Positions 26,584-42,338 are shown, counted from the first letter of the stretch. The stretch is 64,000 nt of DNA from Collinsella sp. BG-O-102 (GCF_023656745.1 NZ_JAMOKO010000001.1:62001-126000), one strand, 5' to 3'. A program made the numbers and translations. The notes: a model not told the origin generated them from the letters alone.

Positions 26584-27246
26584 TTAGATATTTGATTGAG
26601 CATGGGCGCCGAGATGTTTGATGATGGTGCGCCAGATTAGCGCGGGCACAGCAGGCCTAGCGCGCACCATGCCGTCGACGTCGACACTATCGGCATTGCC
26701 ACCGCCAAGCAGCTGCGCATGCTCAATGGAACAGCCCATGCGCACAGCGCCCACAAGCTTATCCATCGCTTCCGAAAACGGTCGCCGCAAGAGGCCCATG
26801 CGTGGGGAATGGCGAAGCGCCGCAATGCCGCTGCCGGCGCAGATGACAACGCCGCCGCACCACGACAGGTCACGAAGACGGCAGGCCCGACGCAGCCGCG
26901 CAGCGGTTTCGTGTGCCCGTTTGGCGTCCTCGGACCCAGCAAGAATGACGACATAGATGCGTGTCTCTGTATTCCCAAGGCGATCGAGTATCTGCTCGAC
27001 AGCGATCATGGCCTCATCATCAAATGCATCATCAACAGCGAGCACGATGCCATCGACAACGCAGCCGGCATCGTCCGCCTCCAAATCAACCGAGTGGGGG
27101 AGCGCGGTGCCAGAAAGCTGTGCATAGGCAGCGATGGCATCCTGCAGGTCCCAGAGCAAAAACTCAAGATCGACGCTCTCGGGAATGCTGATATACGCAA
27201 TGGTTTGCAGTGTTTTGGGCTTATCGCCGCGTGCGGTCGTCTCCAT
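26584..27246 (-). CDS. Uncharacterised protein
   Basis: 220 residues, no signal peptide or membrane segment. I do not recognise the family. It alternates short hydrophobic strands and helices (AYISIPESVDLEFLLWDLQD, GIVLAVDDAFDDEA, RIYVVILAGSEDAK, GGVVICAGSG), which suggests an alpha/beta fold, perhaps flavodoxin-like, but no cofactor motif is clear. AAGGAGG precedes the ATG. It is divergent from the aminotransferase gene. Confidence 0.75.
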   Translation of the reverse strand: METTARGDKPKTLQTIAYISIPESVDLEFLLWDLQDAIAAYAQLSGTALPHSVDLEADDAGCVVDGIVLAVDDAFDDEAMIAVEQILDRLGNTETRIYVVILAGSEDAKRAHETAARLRRACRLRDLSWCGGVVICAGSGIAALRHSPRMGLLRRPFSEAMDKLVGAVRMGCSIEHAQLLGGGNADSVDVDGMVRARPAVPALIWRTIIKHLGAHAQSNI

Positions 27247-27339
27247 GCCGCCTCCTTTCCGGTCGGTTTCCGTTTAGGTTACACCGTCTGACGGCGCCTC
27301 GCCGCGCTATCCTAGTGCAACCCTTACGAAAGGAACGCC

Positions 27340-28476
27340 ATGCGTCTGCCTATGAATACCTCGCTTGCCACGCTCAAGCCCTCCGGCATCCGTCGGATTA
27401 ACGCGCTCGCCGCCCAGCACCCAGGGTGCATCGCGCTTGCGCTTGGCGAGCCCGATTTTCCCACGCCCGATGTGATTAGCGCCGAGGTGACGGCCTCGCT
27501 CGACCGCGGTGACACGCACTATCCGCCCAACAACGGTCGCCCTGCCTTGCGCGAGGCACTGTCTGCCTACATGGGGGACGCGGGCCTTATGTTTTCGGCC
27601 GACGAGGTCATCCTGACCGACGGCGCGACCGAGGCCCTGTCGGCAACATTTATGGCTATGCTCAACCCCGGCGACGAGGTCATTATCCCCACGCCGGCCT
27701 TTGGCTTGTACGAGAGCATTGCCGTGGCCAACCATGCCAAGGCGGTCTTTTTGGATACGGAGCCTGCGCAATTTCAGATTGACGAGGACGCACTTCGTGC
27801 TTGCGTGACGCCGGCGACCAAGGCCATCGTCATCTGCACGCCCAACAATCCCACGGGCTGCATTCTCAACGCGGCATCGCTCGACGCCGTGGCACGCGTG
27901 GCAGAGCAGGCGGGCATCTACGTGGTCTGCGACGACGTATATAACCGTCTGGTCTATGTGGATGGCTACGAGCGCTTTGCCCAGCGCCACCCGGAGCTAC
28001 GCGAGCAGACAGTGGTCATCGAGAGCTTCTCCAAACCTTGGGCCATGACCGGCTGGCGTTTGGGCTGGCTCGCAGCGGCAGCCCCCGTCATCGCCGAGAT
28101 CGCAAAAGCCCACCAATACCTAGTATCGAGCGCCGTCTCCTTCGAGATGGACGCCGCAGCCCGAGCCCTGACCGTCGACCCAACCCCCATGCTCAAAGTC
28201 TACCGAGCCCGTCGCGAACGCGTACTCGCAGCCTTAGACGCCATGGGCCTCGACGTGGTAGAGCCCGCAGGAGCCTTCTACACTTTCCCGAGCATCAAAA
28301 AGTTCGGCCTAACCAGCGAAGACTTCTGCATCAAAGCCATCGAAGAGGCAAACGTAGCCCTAGTCCCGGGCGACTGTTTCGGCACCGAAGGCCACATCCG
28401 CCTCAGCTACTGCGTCTCCGACGAAAACCTGGACGAAGGCCTAAATCGCCTGTCCACCTTCATTTCAACCTTATAG
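27340..28476 (+). CDS. Class I/II PLP-dependent aminotransferase
   Basis: 378 residues, fold type I. The internal aldimine Lys lies in SFSKPWAMTGWRLGW near 230; PNNPTGC and a late Arg region (GHIRLSYC) bind cofactor and substrate carboxylate. It resembles the aspartate/aromatic subgroup; the amino acid used is not determined. AAAGGA precedes the ATG. From about 28075 the codon use changes sharply, with many AAA, GCA, CGA, CTA and GTA codons that are rare earlier in the gene. Confidence 0.9.
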   Translation: MRLPMNTSLATLKPSGIRRINALAAQHPGCIALALGEPDFPTPDVISAEVTASLDRGDTHYPPNNGRPALREALSAYMGDAGLMFSADEVILTDGATEALSATFMAMLNPGDEVIIPTPAFGLYESIAVANHAKAVFLDTEPAQFQIDEDALRACVTPATKAIVICTPNNPTGCILNAASLDAVARVAEQAGIYVVCDDVYNRLVYVDGYERFAQRHPELREQTVVIESFSKPWAMTGWRLGWLAAAAPVIAEIAKAHQYLVSSAVSFEMDAAARALTVDPTPMLKVYRARRERVLAALDAMGLDVVEPAGAFYTFPSIKKFGLTSEDFCIKAIEEANVALVPGDCFGTEGHIRLSYCVSDENLDEGLNRLSTFISTL

Positions 28477-28520
28477 CCCAACGGGACGCAATACATCAGC
28501 CCACCGACCCAAGCTTTATG

Positions 28521-28755
28521 AGTGGGGGCGTCACCCAACGAAAACCCGGGCTGCCCAAAGTCAACGCAGGCCGCGCCGCCAAAGGCCAGGCGCAAGGTTT
28601 TCGTAGATTCCGCACGAGCCGAAGAGCACTTAATGTGCTCTTCGTGCGAGCCAGGACTTGACCGAGCGAAAACCTTGCGCCTGGCCTTTGGCTGCGCGGC
28701 CGGATGGTGGAATTGTGTACAGCCCGGTTTTCCGTTGACCGACGCCGGGGTCCCC
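28521..28755. repeat. Structured element (CACTTAATGTG core), copy 1, before rplJ
   Basis: Centre: GAAGAGCACTTAATGTGCTC then TTC (28621-28643), flanked by CCGCACGAGCC and GTGCGAGCCAGGACT. Arms 28571-28603 and 28667-28702 are near-perfect complements, and outer arms 28521-28553 and 28720-28750 extend the palindrome. The right outer arm contains the -35 box of the rplJ promoter. Copies 2 and 3 are at 41617 and 58887. Confidence 0.8.
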
Positions 28756-28763
28756 GCCATAAT
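28735..28763 (+). promoter_or_regulatory. Promoter of rplJ-rplL
   Basis: TTGACC (28735-28740), 17-bp spacer, CATAAT (28758-28763). The -35 lies inside the palindromic arm of the structured element. Confidence 0.65.
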
Positions 28764-28784
28764 ACTTTCGGTTCACGCACGAAT

Positions 28785-28979
28785 CCGCTGCCAGAGACAG
28801 CCGGTGCAAACGGGCATCGCCCGCGAGCTTAATGGGATATCCCGCCAGCCGAGGTGGTCGAGTAGATATGTCTTCTCGCCCCCGTCGCTCATGCAGCGCG
28901 GGGGCTTTCTTTTTGGACATGCCCCCGTCACGTCCTTGTGGCGGACCGTGCCCGGAAAGAATTCGAGGAGGTGTAATTC
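28785..28979 (+). ncRNA. L10 leader of the rplJ-rplL mRNA
   Basis: The stretch has GAGACAGCCGGTGCAAAC, TTAATGGG and CCAGCCGAGGTGG, which I recognise as the conserved parts of the L10 (L12)4 binding leader. It allows L10 to limit its own synthesis. The leader ends in a terminator-type hairpin (28878-28914). Recognition is by pattern; a covariance search would settle it. Confidence 0.7.
28878..28914 (+). terminator. Attenuator inside the rplJ leader
   Basis: GCCCCCGTCGC pairs with GCGCGGGGGC (bulged T), followed by TTTCTTTTT. Located 66 bp before rplJ, it must be read through for expression, so it is likely regulated. Confidence 0.75.
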
Positions 28980-29501
28980 ATGCCCCAGCAGTACAAAATC
29001 GACAAGGTTGCAGAGATCGAGTCCCGTATCGCCGAGAACGCCGGTCTGTTCGTCGTCAACTACAACGGTCTGACGGTTAAGCAGGCTCAGGAGCTGCGTC
29101 ATCAGCTTCGCGAGTGCGGCGCCGAGATGAAGGTCTACAAGAACAATCTGGTCAAGATCGCTCTCAAGAACCAGGAGCAGCCCGAGCTCGACGAGATCCT
29201 CGCCGGCCCCGTCGCTTATGTGTTCTACGAGTCCGAGCCGGTCGAGGCCGCTAAGGCCCTTAAGGACTTCTCCGCTAAGTCCAAGGGTGTCCTTGAGATC
29301 AAGGGCGGTATCTCCGACGGCAAGGCCGTTTCCGCTGATGATGTTAAGGCTATCGCCGAGCTGCCTACCAAGGATCAGCTTCTCGGCCAGATCGCCGGTC
29401 TCATCTCCGGTTTCGCTCGCGACATCGCTGTCTGCGTCAACGGCGTTTCCTCTGGTCTCGCTCGTTCGATCCAGCAGGTCTCCGAGCAGAAGGCAGCCTA
29501 G
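28980..29501 (+). CDS. rplJ: 50S ribosomal protein L10
   Basis: 173 residues. L10 forms the base of the stalk and carries L7/L12 dimers on its C-terminal helix. The N-terminal rRNA-binding part contains FVVNYNGLTVKQAQELRHQL and YKNNLVKIAL. GAGGAGG precedes the ATG. Co-transcribed with rplL. Confidence 0.97.
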   Translation: MPQQYKIDKVAEIESRIAENAGLFVVNYNGLTVKQAQELRHQLRECGAEMKVYKNNLVKIALKNQEQPELDEILAGPVAYVFYESEPVEAAKALKDFSAKSKGVLEIKGGISDGKAVSADDVKAIAELPTKDQLLGQIAGLISGFARDIAVCVNGVSSGLARSIQQVSEQKAA

Positions 29502-29603
29502 TCGCTGTTTTCACCCGCGGCGGCAACGCCGCACCCCTGGCGCATTCGCGCCGTGTTTTAACTGATCTCCGTGCACAGACACGGAAACCGAAAGGACTTA
29601 GAA

Positions 29604-29981
29604 ATGGCTAAGCTTACCACCGATGAGATCATCGATGCTCTTAAGGAAATGACCCTTCTCGAGGCTTCCGAGCTCGTCAAGGCTATCGAGGACACCTTCG
29701 GCGTTTCCGCCGCTGCTCCTGCCGCTGTTGTCGCCGCTCCCGCTGCTGGCGCTGCTGAGGCCGAGGAGAAGACCGAGTTTGACGTCGTGCTCGAGGGCTT
29801 CGGCGACAACAAGATCCAGGTCATCAAGGCCGTCCGTGAGCTCACCAACCTTGGCCTGAAGGAGGCTAAGGAGGTCGTCGAGGGCGCTCCCAAGGCTGTT
29901 CTCGAGGGTGCCAAGAAGGAGGACGCCGAGGCTGCCAAGGAGAAGCTCGAGGCTGCTGGCGCTGCTGTCACCCTCAAGTAA
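29604..29981 (+). CDS. rplL: 50S ribosomal protein L7/L12
   Basis: 125 residues. N-terminal dimerisation helix ([20 protein letters not shown]), an Ala/Pro/Val hinge near 40-52, then the factor-binding domain with [20 protein letters not shown]. It recruits elongation factor GTPases. AAAGGA is 7 nt before the ATG at 29604. Confidence 0.98.
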   Translation: MAKLTTDEIIDALKEMTLLEASELVKAIEDTFGVSAAAPAAVVAAPAAGAAEAEEKTEFDVVLEGFGDNKIQVIKAVRELTNLGLKEAKEVVEGAPKAVLEGAKKEDAEAAKEKLEAAGAAVTLK

Positions 29982-30009
29982 TCAGGCTTTCTCGCCAGAT
30001 TTCTTTGCA

Positions 30010-30042
30010 GACGGGGTTCGCATTGCGAGCCCCGTCTTTTTT
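30010..30042 (+). terminator. Terminator after rplL
   Basis: GACGGGGTTCGC pairs with GCGAGCCCCGTC, followed by TTTTTT. Confidence 0.9.
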
Positions 30043-30059
30043 GTTATGACCCCTCTATT

Positions 30060-30230
30060 TTGCTGGCTCGGCATGCAAATTGCTGTCGTTTGCGGTGCTT
30101 TGGGTTCGCTACCGTTGGTCGATAAAATTGCACCATTCGAGCAATAATTTGCGTTGACCTGCTGAAGAATTGCGTTTGCCTAGCGGTAGTGCCTGGTCCC
30201 GGCGGTAAGATACTTCGGTATCGCAATTTG
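30060..30230. promoter_or_regulatory. galU upstream region with repeated AATTGC words
   Basis: The AATTGC/ATTTGCG word occurs at 30078, 30125, 30147 and 30168, and inverted at 30223. GATAC-TTCG-GTATC (30209-30222) is a perfect tetraloop hairpin. No convincing -35/-10 pair is seen. The clustered words suggest a regulator site; the factor is unknown. Confidence 0.4.
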
Positions 30231-30295
30231 GTCTGCGGCCGCCGTGCCGCACGCACAGGGCGCATCCTGCGCCTGCGAAAGGATCCTTGAATAAT

Positions 30296-31204
30296 ATGAA
30301 GGCAATCATCCCCGCCGCCGGTCTTGGCACGCGTTTTCTGCCTGGCACCAAGTGCACGCCCAAAGAGATGCTGCCGGTTCTCGACAAGCCGGTCATCCAG
30401 TATGTCGTCGAGGAGGCGCTCGACCCCGAGGAGGTCGACGACGCCATCATCGTTACCTCGCCCGGCAAGCCCGAGCTGCTGAACTACTTCCAGCCCGACC
30501 GTTCGCTCGAGAACCTGCTGCGCGAGCGCGGTAAGGACGCCTACGCCGACGCTGTCGCCCATGCGGGCGGTATGCCGGTCGACTTCCGTTATCAGTACGA
30601 GCCCAAGGGCCTCGGTCACGCCATTCGCTCTGCCGCTGACGCTGTGGCAGGGGAGAACTTTCTGGTTCTTCTGGGCGACTACGTTGTTCCCAACCGCGAC
30701 ATCTGCGACAAGATGCTGGCCGTCTCCAAGGAGCACGGTGGCGCTTCGGTTATCGCCGTTGCCGCGTGCGCTCCCGAAGAAGTCAGCCGCTATGGCGTCA
30801 TCGCCGGCGATCGCGTGGGCTCTCTCGAGGGCTTCGAGAATGCCGCTGACGACGAGCCCGGTGCCGTTTGGCGCATCGGCGGCCTGGTTGAGAAGCCCGC
30901 TCCCGAGGCGGCTCCGTCCAACCTGTACATCGTCGGTCGCTACCTGCTGAGCCCGTTGGTCATGGACCTGCTGGCCGATCAGCAGGCCGGTAAGGGCGGC
31001 GAGATCCAGCTGACCGACGCCATGGCACGTTCGCTCGATCGCGAGGCCATGTACGCCGTCGTCATCGACCCGCTGTCGGGCTACGATACCGGTACCCCGT
31101 CTGGCTGGATGGCCACCAACGCCCTCATGGCTGCAAACGACCCTCGCTTTGCCGGCGCCTTCTGGGACGCCATCGACGAGCGCGGCGGTTTGATGCGCAA
31201 ATAA
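30296..31204 (+). CDS. galU: UTP-glucose-1-phosphate uridylyltransferase
   Basis: 302 residues. Makes UDP-glucose for wall and envelope glycans. The nucleotide-binding start is MKAIIPAAGLGTRFLPGTK, with PKEMLPVLDKP and EPKGLGHAI further on, as in GalU/GtaB. I use the ATG at 30296; a TTG at 30287 lies only 3 nt from AAAGGA. It is inserted between rplL and rpoB, which are adjacent in many bacteria. Confidence 0.95.
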   Translation: MKAIIPAAGLGTRFLPGTKCTPKEMLPVLDKPVIQYVVEEALDPEEVDDAIIVTSPGKPELLNYFQPDRSLENLLRERGKDAYADAVAHAGGMPVDFRYQYEPKGLGHAIRSAADAVAGENFLVLLGDYVVPNRDICDKMLAVSKEHGGASVIAVAACAPEEVSRYGVIAGDRVGSLEGFENAADDEPGAVWRIGGLVEKPAPEAAPSNLYIVGRYLLSPLVMDLLADQQAGKGGEIQLTDAMARSLDREAMYAVVIDPLSGYDTGTPSGWMATNALMAANDPRFAGAFWDAIDERGGLMRK

Positions 31205-31224
31205 GCCTTCGGGCATCGACATTT

Positions 31225-31257
31225 ACGGGTGCGGACTTCGGTCTGCACCCGTTTTTT
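31225..31257 (+). terminator. Terminator after galU
   Basis: ACGGGTGCGGAC pairs with GTCTGCACCCGT around TTCG, followed by TTTTTT. Confidence 0.9.
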
Positions 31258-31279
31258 ATGCGAGCTACAGCTTAGCCCC

Positions 31280-31449
31280 GGAAACTGCGACCCACAATTC
31301 GGCCGAATTCTGGGATGCGCTTTCCAGCTGAGGCCACTAGCGGAAACTACGACCCGGAATTTCGGCTCAGAACGGGATGCGGTTTCCCAAACAGGGTCCA
31401 ACCGGAAAGCGCGACCCAGTTTGAGGCCTCAAAACGGGACGCAGTTTCC
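31280..31449. repeat. 62-bp-period palindromic array, locus 2
   Basis: Three 46-bp units start at 31280, 31342 and 31404, exactly 62 bp apart, separated by 16-bp spacers. Arms are GGAAACTGCGACCCA with TGGGATGCGCTTTCC, GGAAACTACGACCCG with CGGGATGCGGTTTCC, and GGAAAGCGCGACCCA with CGGGACGCAGTTTCC. The 16-bp centres are themselves palindromic in units 1 and 3 (ATTCGGCCGAAT, TTTGAGGCCTCAAA). Same unit as at 20460. Confidence 0.88.
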
Positions 31450-31521
31450 GCCCGATTAACCCTCGCCGCCATTCCGTCATTCAGCGGTCCGCACCAGCAA
31501 CCTCGTTCACAGAAAATATAT

Positions 31522-31533
31522 GAACAGGTGTTC
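31522..31533. promoter_or_regulatory. LexA-like box upstream of rpoB
   Basis: GAACAGGTGTTC fits the GAAC-RNRY-GTTC consensus of Gram-positive SOS boxes. It is 78 bp upstream of the rpoB -35 box, far for direct repression, so it may be fortuitous. Confidence 0.3.
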
Positions 31534-31611
31534 GATGCACACTTATCTACCTGCACCTTTTCTGTCGAAAAACTTTGCTACTCCAAAAACTCAATCGCGT
31601 CAAGGCTTTTC

Positions 31612-31639
31612 TTGCCCAACGGTCGGTACCTGATAAACT
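31612..31639 (+). promoter_or_regulatory. Promoter of rpoB-rpoC
   Basis: TTGCCC (31612-31617), 16-bp spacer, TAAACT (31634-31639), giving a ~70-nt leader. Confidence 0.5.
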
Positions 31640-31712
31640 ATTAGGTTGCGATAACTGGCGAAGCCATGCCTCGCCAACCCACCGAGCATTTCCGTGAAGG
31701 AGGAAAAACCTG

Positions 31713-35204
<3,492 letters not shown>

Positions 35205-35210
35205 TTGACT

Positions 35211-39689
<4,479 letters not shown>

Positions 39690-39716
39690 CTTCCAAGTAC
39701 GTTAACCGCGCTTATA

Positions 39717-39754
39717 AAGGCTCGCTTCCCAACAGGGGGGGCGGGCCTTTTTTG
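39717..39754 (+). terminator. Terminator after rpoC
   Basis: GGCTCGCTTCCC pairs with GGGGGGCGGGCC (with G-U pairs) around AACA, followed by TTTTTT. Confidence 0.85.
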
Positions 39755-39760
39755 TTGAAG

Positions 39761-39802
39761 AAAACCTGCCAAAAAGGGACAGGTTTATTTTGGTAGGTTT
39801 TT
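39761..39802. repeat. CTGTCCC hairpin, inverted copy
   Basis: AAAACCTGCCAAAA and TTTTGGTAGGTTTT enclose GGGACAGGTTTA. On the minus strand this is almost the sequence at 12837 and 41555. Confidence 0.75.
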
Positions 39803-39891
39803 CCTGCTTGAATTTGAAACATTTCGTCCGGCAAGAGCGTATCTATGGTGAGGGCCTCATCAAGAATCATTAACGTCACCGGGAGGTGATT

Positions 39892-40410
39892 ATGGAAGAA
39901 CAAGCTTTTAGACAGGCGGTCGAAGATCACAGGGATGTCGTGTTTCGAATCGCATTGACGTATCTGCGCGATCGTGCCGATGCCGACGATGTCGCTCAAG
40001 ACGTCTTTCTGAAGTTACTCAAAAGCGATGCGCAATTTGAAAGCTGGGAACATCTTCGTCGATGGCTTATCCGGGTCACGATCAATGAATGCAAATCTCT
40101 CTTTCGAAAGCCATGGAGGCGTGTGGAGGATATTGAGAACCTGGCCGATTCGCTTTCGACGGCGCAGGAGGAGACCAAGGCGGTCCTGTCAGACGTTATG
40201 CGACTTCCGGAACGATTCCGTGTTCCCATCATGCTCTATTACTATCTGGGCTTTTCGACCTCAGAGATTGCCGAGTTATTGCATGTGCCAGCCGCGACTG
40301 TTCGAACGCGTTTGGCTCGCGGCAGATCGAAGCTCAAGTTCATCCTAGAGGAGGGCGACCGTGAAATCCAATCAAATCAAGCAGGCCTTCGAGTCCGTCC
40401 AAGCCGATAG
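39892..40410 (+). CDS. ECF-type RNA polymerase sigma factor
   Basis: 172 residues. Region 2 (HRDVVFRIALTYLRDRADAD, DVAQDVFLKLL) and region 4 (GFSTSEIAELLHVPAATVRT, RLARGRSKL) with nothing between, as in extracytoplasmic-function sigmas. GGAGG lies 5 nt before the ATG at 39892. Its end overlaps the next gene by 50 bp in another frame, typical for a sigma and its anti-sigma partner. Confidence 0.92.
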   Translation: MEEQAFRQAVEDHRDVVFRIALTYLRDRADADDVAQDVFLKLLKSDAQFESWEHLRRWLIRVTINECKSLFRKPWRRVEDIENLADSLSTAQEETKAVLSDVMRLPERFRVPIMLYYYLGFSTSEIAELLHVPAATVRTRLARGRSKLKFILEEGDREIQSNQAGLRVRPSR

Positions 40411-41437
40411 CGATCTTGCTGACCGTGTTCTTTATGCCGCTGCTGGTGAGCCGCTTCGCCGAAAGGGTCACGCGAAGCCTCTGTATGTTGCCGTGATCGG
40501 ATGCCTTGCCGGAGTGCTGGCGACCGGAGGGGTCGCCTACGCCGTCGTCAATTCCAGCTATTTTGCCTCTGCCTGGGGAAACCACGGCAACGGGGATTCC
40601 ATTACCTGGACCAACGGCGGCTCATCGGGAACTAAATATACCTACACCAGAGAGTTTGGCGATGGCATCGCGCCCCAAAGCCTGGAAGGCGCAGTCCAGG
40701 AGGTTAATCTGTCCGTCGAGGGCAACGGCTATACGCTTGATATCCATGAGATGGCAATCGACCAAAACGGCTGCGGAGCCGTGACGTTTACGTTGTCCAA
40801 TCCAAATGGAGTTAACTACTACAAGCCAGCAGCAGAGATTGGCGAACTTGTTCTCTATGGTGAAGAAGAGCAGGGCATCGGCACGCCCGATATGAAGTTC
40901 GGCGAGGAATGGCCTGACACACGCAGCACAATTGATAAGGACACATCAAGCGATACTGTCATTAATGGCACGATGTACTTTGCCGCTATGGATCGCGAGC
41001 GAGATTTGCAACATGCTGTCACCTGGAATATCCATTGGACCGAGGGTGAAGGTGAGAGTGCGAGGCGGTTTGAGGCGTCGACACCCGAGTTCAATATTGG
41101 AGCGTACGTCGATACAAAGGAACTCCGCTCCGGTGACTCGCCTCTTGAGATTAGCCCGTTTTCCATCCAGACGCACATCGATGATTTGGGCTATGAAGCA
41201 GTTGATAATAAGCTGACCGTCAGCTACAAGGATGGATCGGAGCAGATTATCGAAGATGACGACGCAGGGGTGTTCAACTTATATTTTTCTTATGGGCGCA
41301 ATAGCGGAGAGAACATCTGGGTGCCAACGAAGTTGATTGATGTCGATCAAGTTGTCTCGGTAACCCTTGAAATTGTGAGGTATACATCAACAGGGGAGAC
41401 CGAAACGAAAGAGCCCTTTACCATCGTCTATTCGTAA
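40361..41437 (+). CDS. Membrane protein, probable anti-sigma factor for the adjacent ECF sigma
   Basis: 358 residues. A cytoplasmic stretch of ~40 residues (MKSNQIKQAFESVQADSDLA) precedes one membrane segment (YVAVIGCLAGVLATGGVAYA, 42-61) and a ~295-residue outside domain rich in beta strands and polar residues, resembling DUF4179-type proteins of ECF operons. Likely holds the sigma at the membrane until an external signal acts; that role is inferred from position and topology. GTG start. Confidence 0.75.
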   Translation: MKSNQIKQAFESVQADSDLADRVLYAAAGEPLRRKGHAKPLYVAVIGCLAGVLATGGVAYAVVNSSYFASAWGNHGNGDSITWTNGGSSGTKYTYTREFGDGIAPQSLEGAVQEVNLSVEGNGYTLDIHEMAIDQNGCGAVTFTLSNPNGVNYYKPAAEIGELVLYGEEEQGIGTPDMKFGEEWPDTRSTIDKDTSSDTVINGTMYFAAMDRERDLQHAVTWNIHWTEGEGESARRFEASTPEFNIGAYVDTKELRSGDSPLEISPFSIQTHIDDLGYEAVDNKLTVSYKDGSEQIIEDDDAGVFNLYFSYGRNSGENIWVPTKLIDVDQVVSVTLEIVRYTSTGETETKEPFTIVYS

Positions 41438-41440
41438 GAT

Positions 41441-41478
41441 TTGGGGTCGCTTCCTACTAGGGGAAGCGGCCTCTTTTG
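41441..41478 (+). terminator. Terminator after the anti-sigma gene
   Basis: GGTCGCTTCC pairs with GGGAAGCGGCC around TACTAG, followed by TCTTTTG. Confidence 0.7.
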
Positions 41479-41554
41479 CGTTAAATGGAAACGCCGCCGA
41501 TTTCCATGCGACAGATGAGAGCAGATCACCGCTGGAGCGCGACGTTTCCCCAGA

Positions 41555-41594
41555 TAAAACCGACCAAAATAAACCTGTCCCTTTTTGGCAGGTG
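41555..41594. repeat. CTGTCCC hairpin before the rpsL region
   Basis: AAAACCGACCAAAATAAACC, then CTGTCCCTTTTTGG and CAGGT. The outer stem is less perfect than in the copies at 12837 and 39761. Confidence 0.65.
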
Positions 41595-41616
41595 GCGTTG
41601 CCCCGCCGAGCATGTC

Positions 41617-41755
41617 GGATTCCCGGACCGGGCGGCCTGCGGTTTAAGTTTGTCGCGAGTTCCGCACGAGCCGGAGGCCACTTAATGTGGCCTCCGTGCG
41701 AGCCAGGACTGTAGAGCAGCAAACTTAAAACCTGGGCCACCCGGTCCGGGAATCC
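41617..41755. repeat. Structured element (CACTTAATGTG core), copy 2, before rpsL
   Basis: Central hairpin GGAGGCCACTTAATGTGGCC then TCC (41673-41695). Left arm 41617-41656 and right arm 41716-41755 are largely complementary (GGATTCCCGGACCGGG with CCCGGTCCGGGAATCC). Inner flanks GTCGCGAGTTCCGCACG and CAGGACTGTAGAGCAGC are identical to copy 3. Confidence 0.82.
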
Positions 41756-41784
41756 TCCCAGCGCACAGGAGGGGATTCCTTTTG
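41749..41784 (+). terminator. Terminator sharing an arm with the structured element
   Basis: GGAATCCTCCC pairs with GGAGGGGATTCC and is followed by TTTTGTG. Its left arm is also the end of the element's right arm, so the two folds are mutually exclusive. Confidence 0.55.
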
Positions 41785-41814
41785 TGTAGGCTTTGCGGAA
41801 ATGTGGCTATTTAA

Positions 41815-41837
41815 GGATACGCCCGGCGGCGTGGTCT
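41815..41837 (+). promoter_or_regulatory. ACGCCCG element upstream of the rpsL promoter
   Basis: GGATACGCCCGGCGGCGTGG followed by TCT. GGATACG here is matched by CGTATCC at 41860-41866, which overlaps the -10 box. Relatives at 2447, 59083 and 60947. Confidence 0.55.
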
Positions 41838-41838
41838 G

Positions 41839-41867
41839 TTGACGGCACAGCTAACGCCACGTATCCT
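41839..41867 (+). promoter_or_regulatory. Promoter of the rpsL-rpsG-fusA-rpsJ operon
   Basis: TTGACG (41839-41844), 17-bp spacer, TATCCT (41862-41867). Confidence 0.7.
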
Positions 41868-41960
41868 ATCGAACTGCGTGTTTCGTAGGGGGATGCTGAC
41901 CCCTCGATTCAAGCCGTTGCACTTTACAGAAAGCTGGAATCATTCGAGAAGGAGTACGCT

Positions 41961-42338
41961 TTGCCTACTATTAACCAGCTGGTTCGCCAGGGCCGTCGTT
42001 CCGTGCCCAAGAAGTCCAAGAACGCTGCTCTGCAGCACAACTCCCAGAAGCGCGGCGTGTGCACCCGCGTCTTCACCACGAGCCCCAAGAAGCCGAACTC
42101 GGCTCTTCGTAAGGTTGCCCGTGTTCGCCTTGTCAACGGCATCGAAGTTACTGCTTACATCCCGGGTGAGGGCCACAACCTGCAGGAGCACTCCATCGTG
42201 CTCGTCCGCGGCGGTCGTGTCCGTGACCTCCCTGGTGTCCGTTATCACGTCATCCGTGGCGCCTACGACGCTGCTCCGGTCCAGAACCGTATGCAGGCCC
42301 GTTCCAAGTACGGTGCTAAGCGCCCCAAGGCCAAATAA
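41961..42338 (+). CDS. rpsL: 30S ribosomal protein S12
   Basis: 125 residues with a TTG start after GAAGGAG. S12 sits at the decoding centre. Motif [13 protein letters not shown] keeps the first key Lys, but the second loop is GGRVRDLPG: residue 88 is Arg (CGT at 42222-42224) where most bacteria have Lys. Substitution of that Lys is a classic streptomycin-resistance change, K88R in mycobacteria. First gene of the str operon. Confidence 0.97.
   Translation: MPTINQLVRQGRRSVPKKSKNAALQHNSQKRGVCTRVFTTSPKKPNSALRKVARVRLVNGIEVTAYIPGEGHNLQEHSIVLVRGGRVRDLPGVRYHVIRGAYDAAPVQNRMQARSKYGAKRPKAK

Noticed and set aside
28407-28780. Short minus-strand frames across the first structured element
   Set aside because: They read the palindrome itself and code for similar nonsense on both strands.
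20460-31449. CRISPR array reading of the 62-bp arrays
   Set aside because: Units diverge strongly, spacers are only 16 bp, arms are palindromic over their full length, and no cas gene is present.
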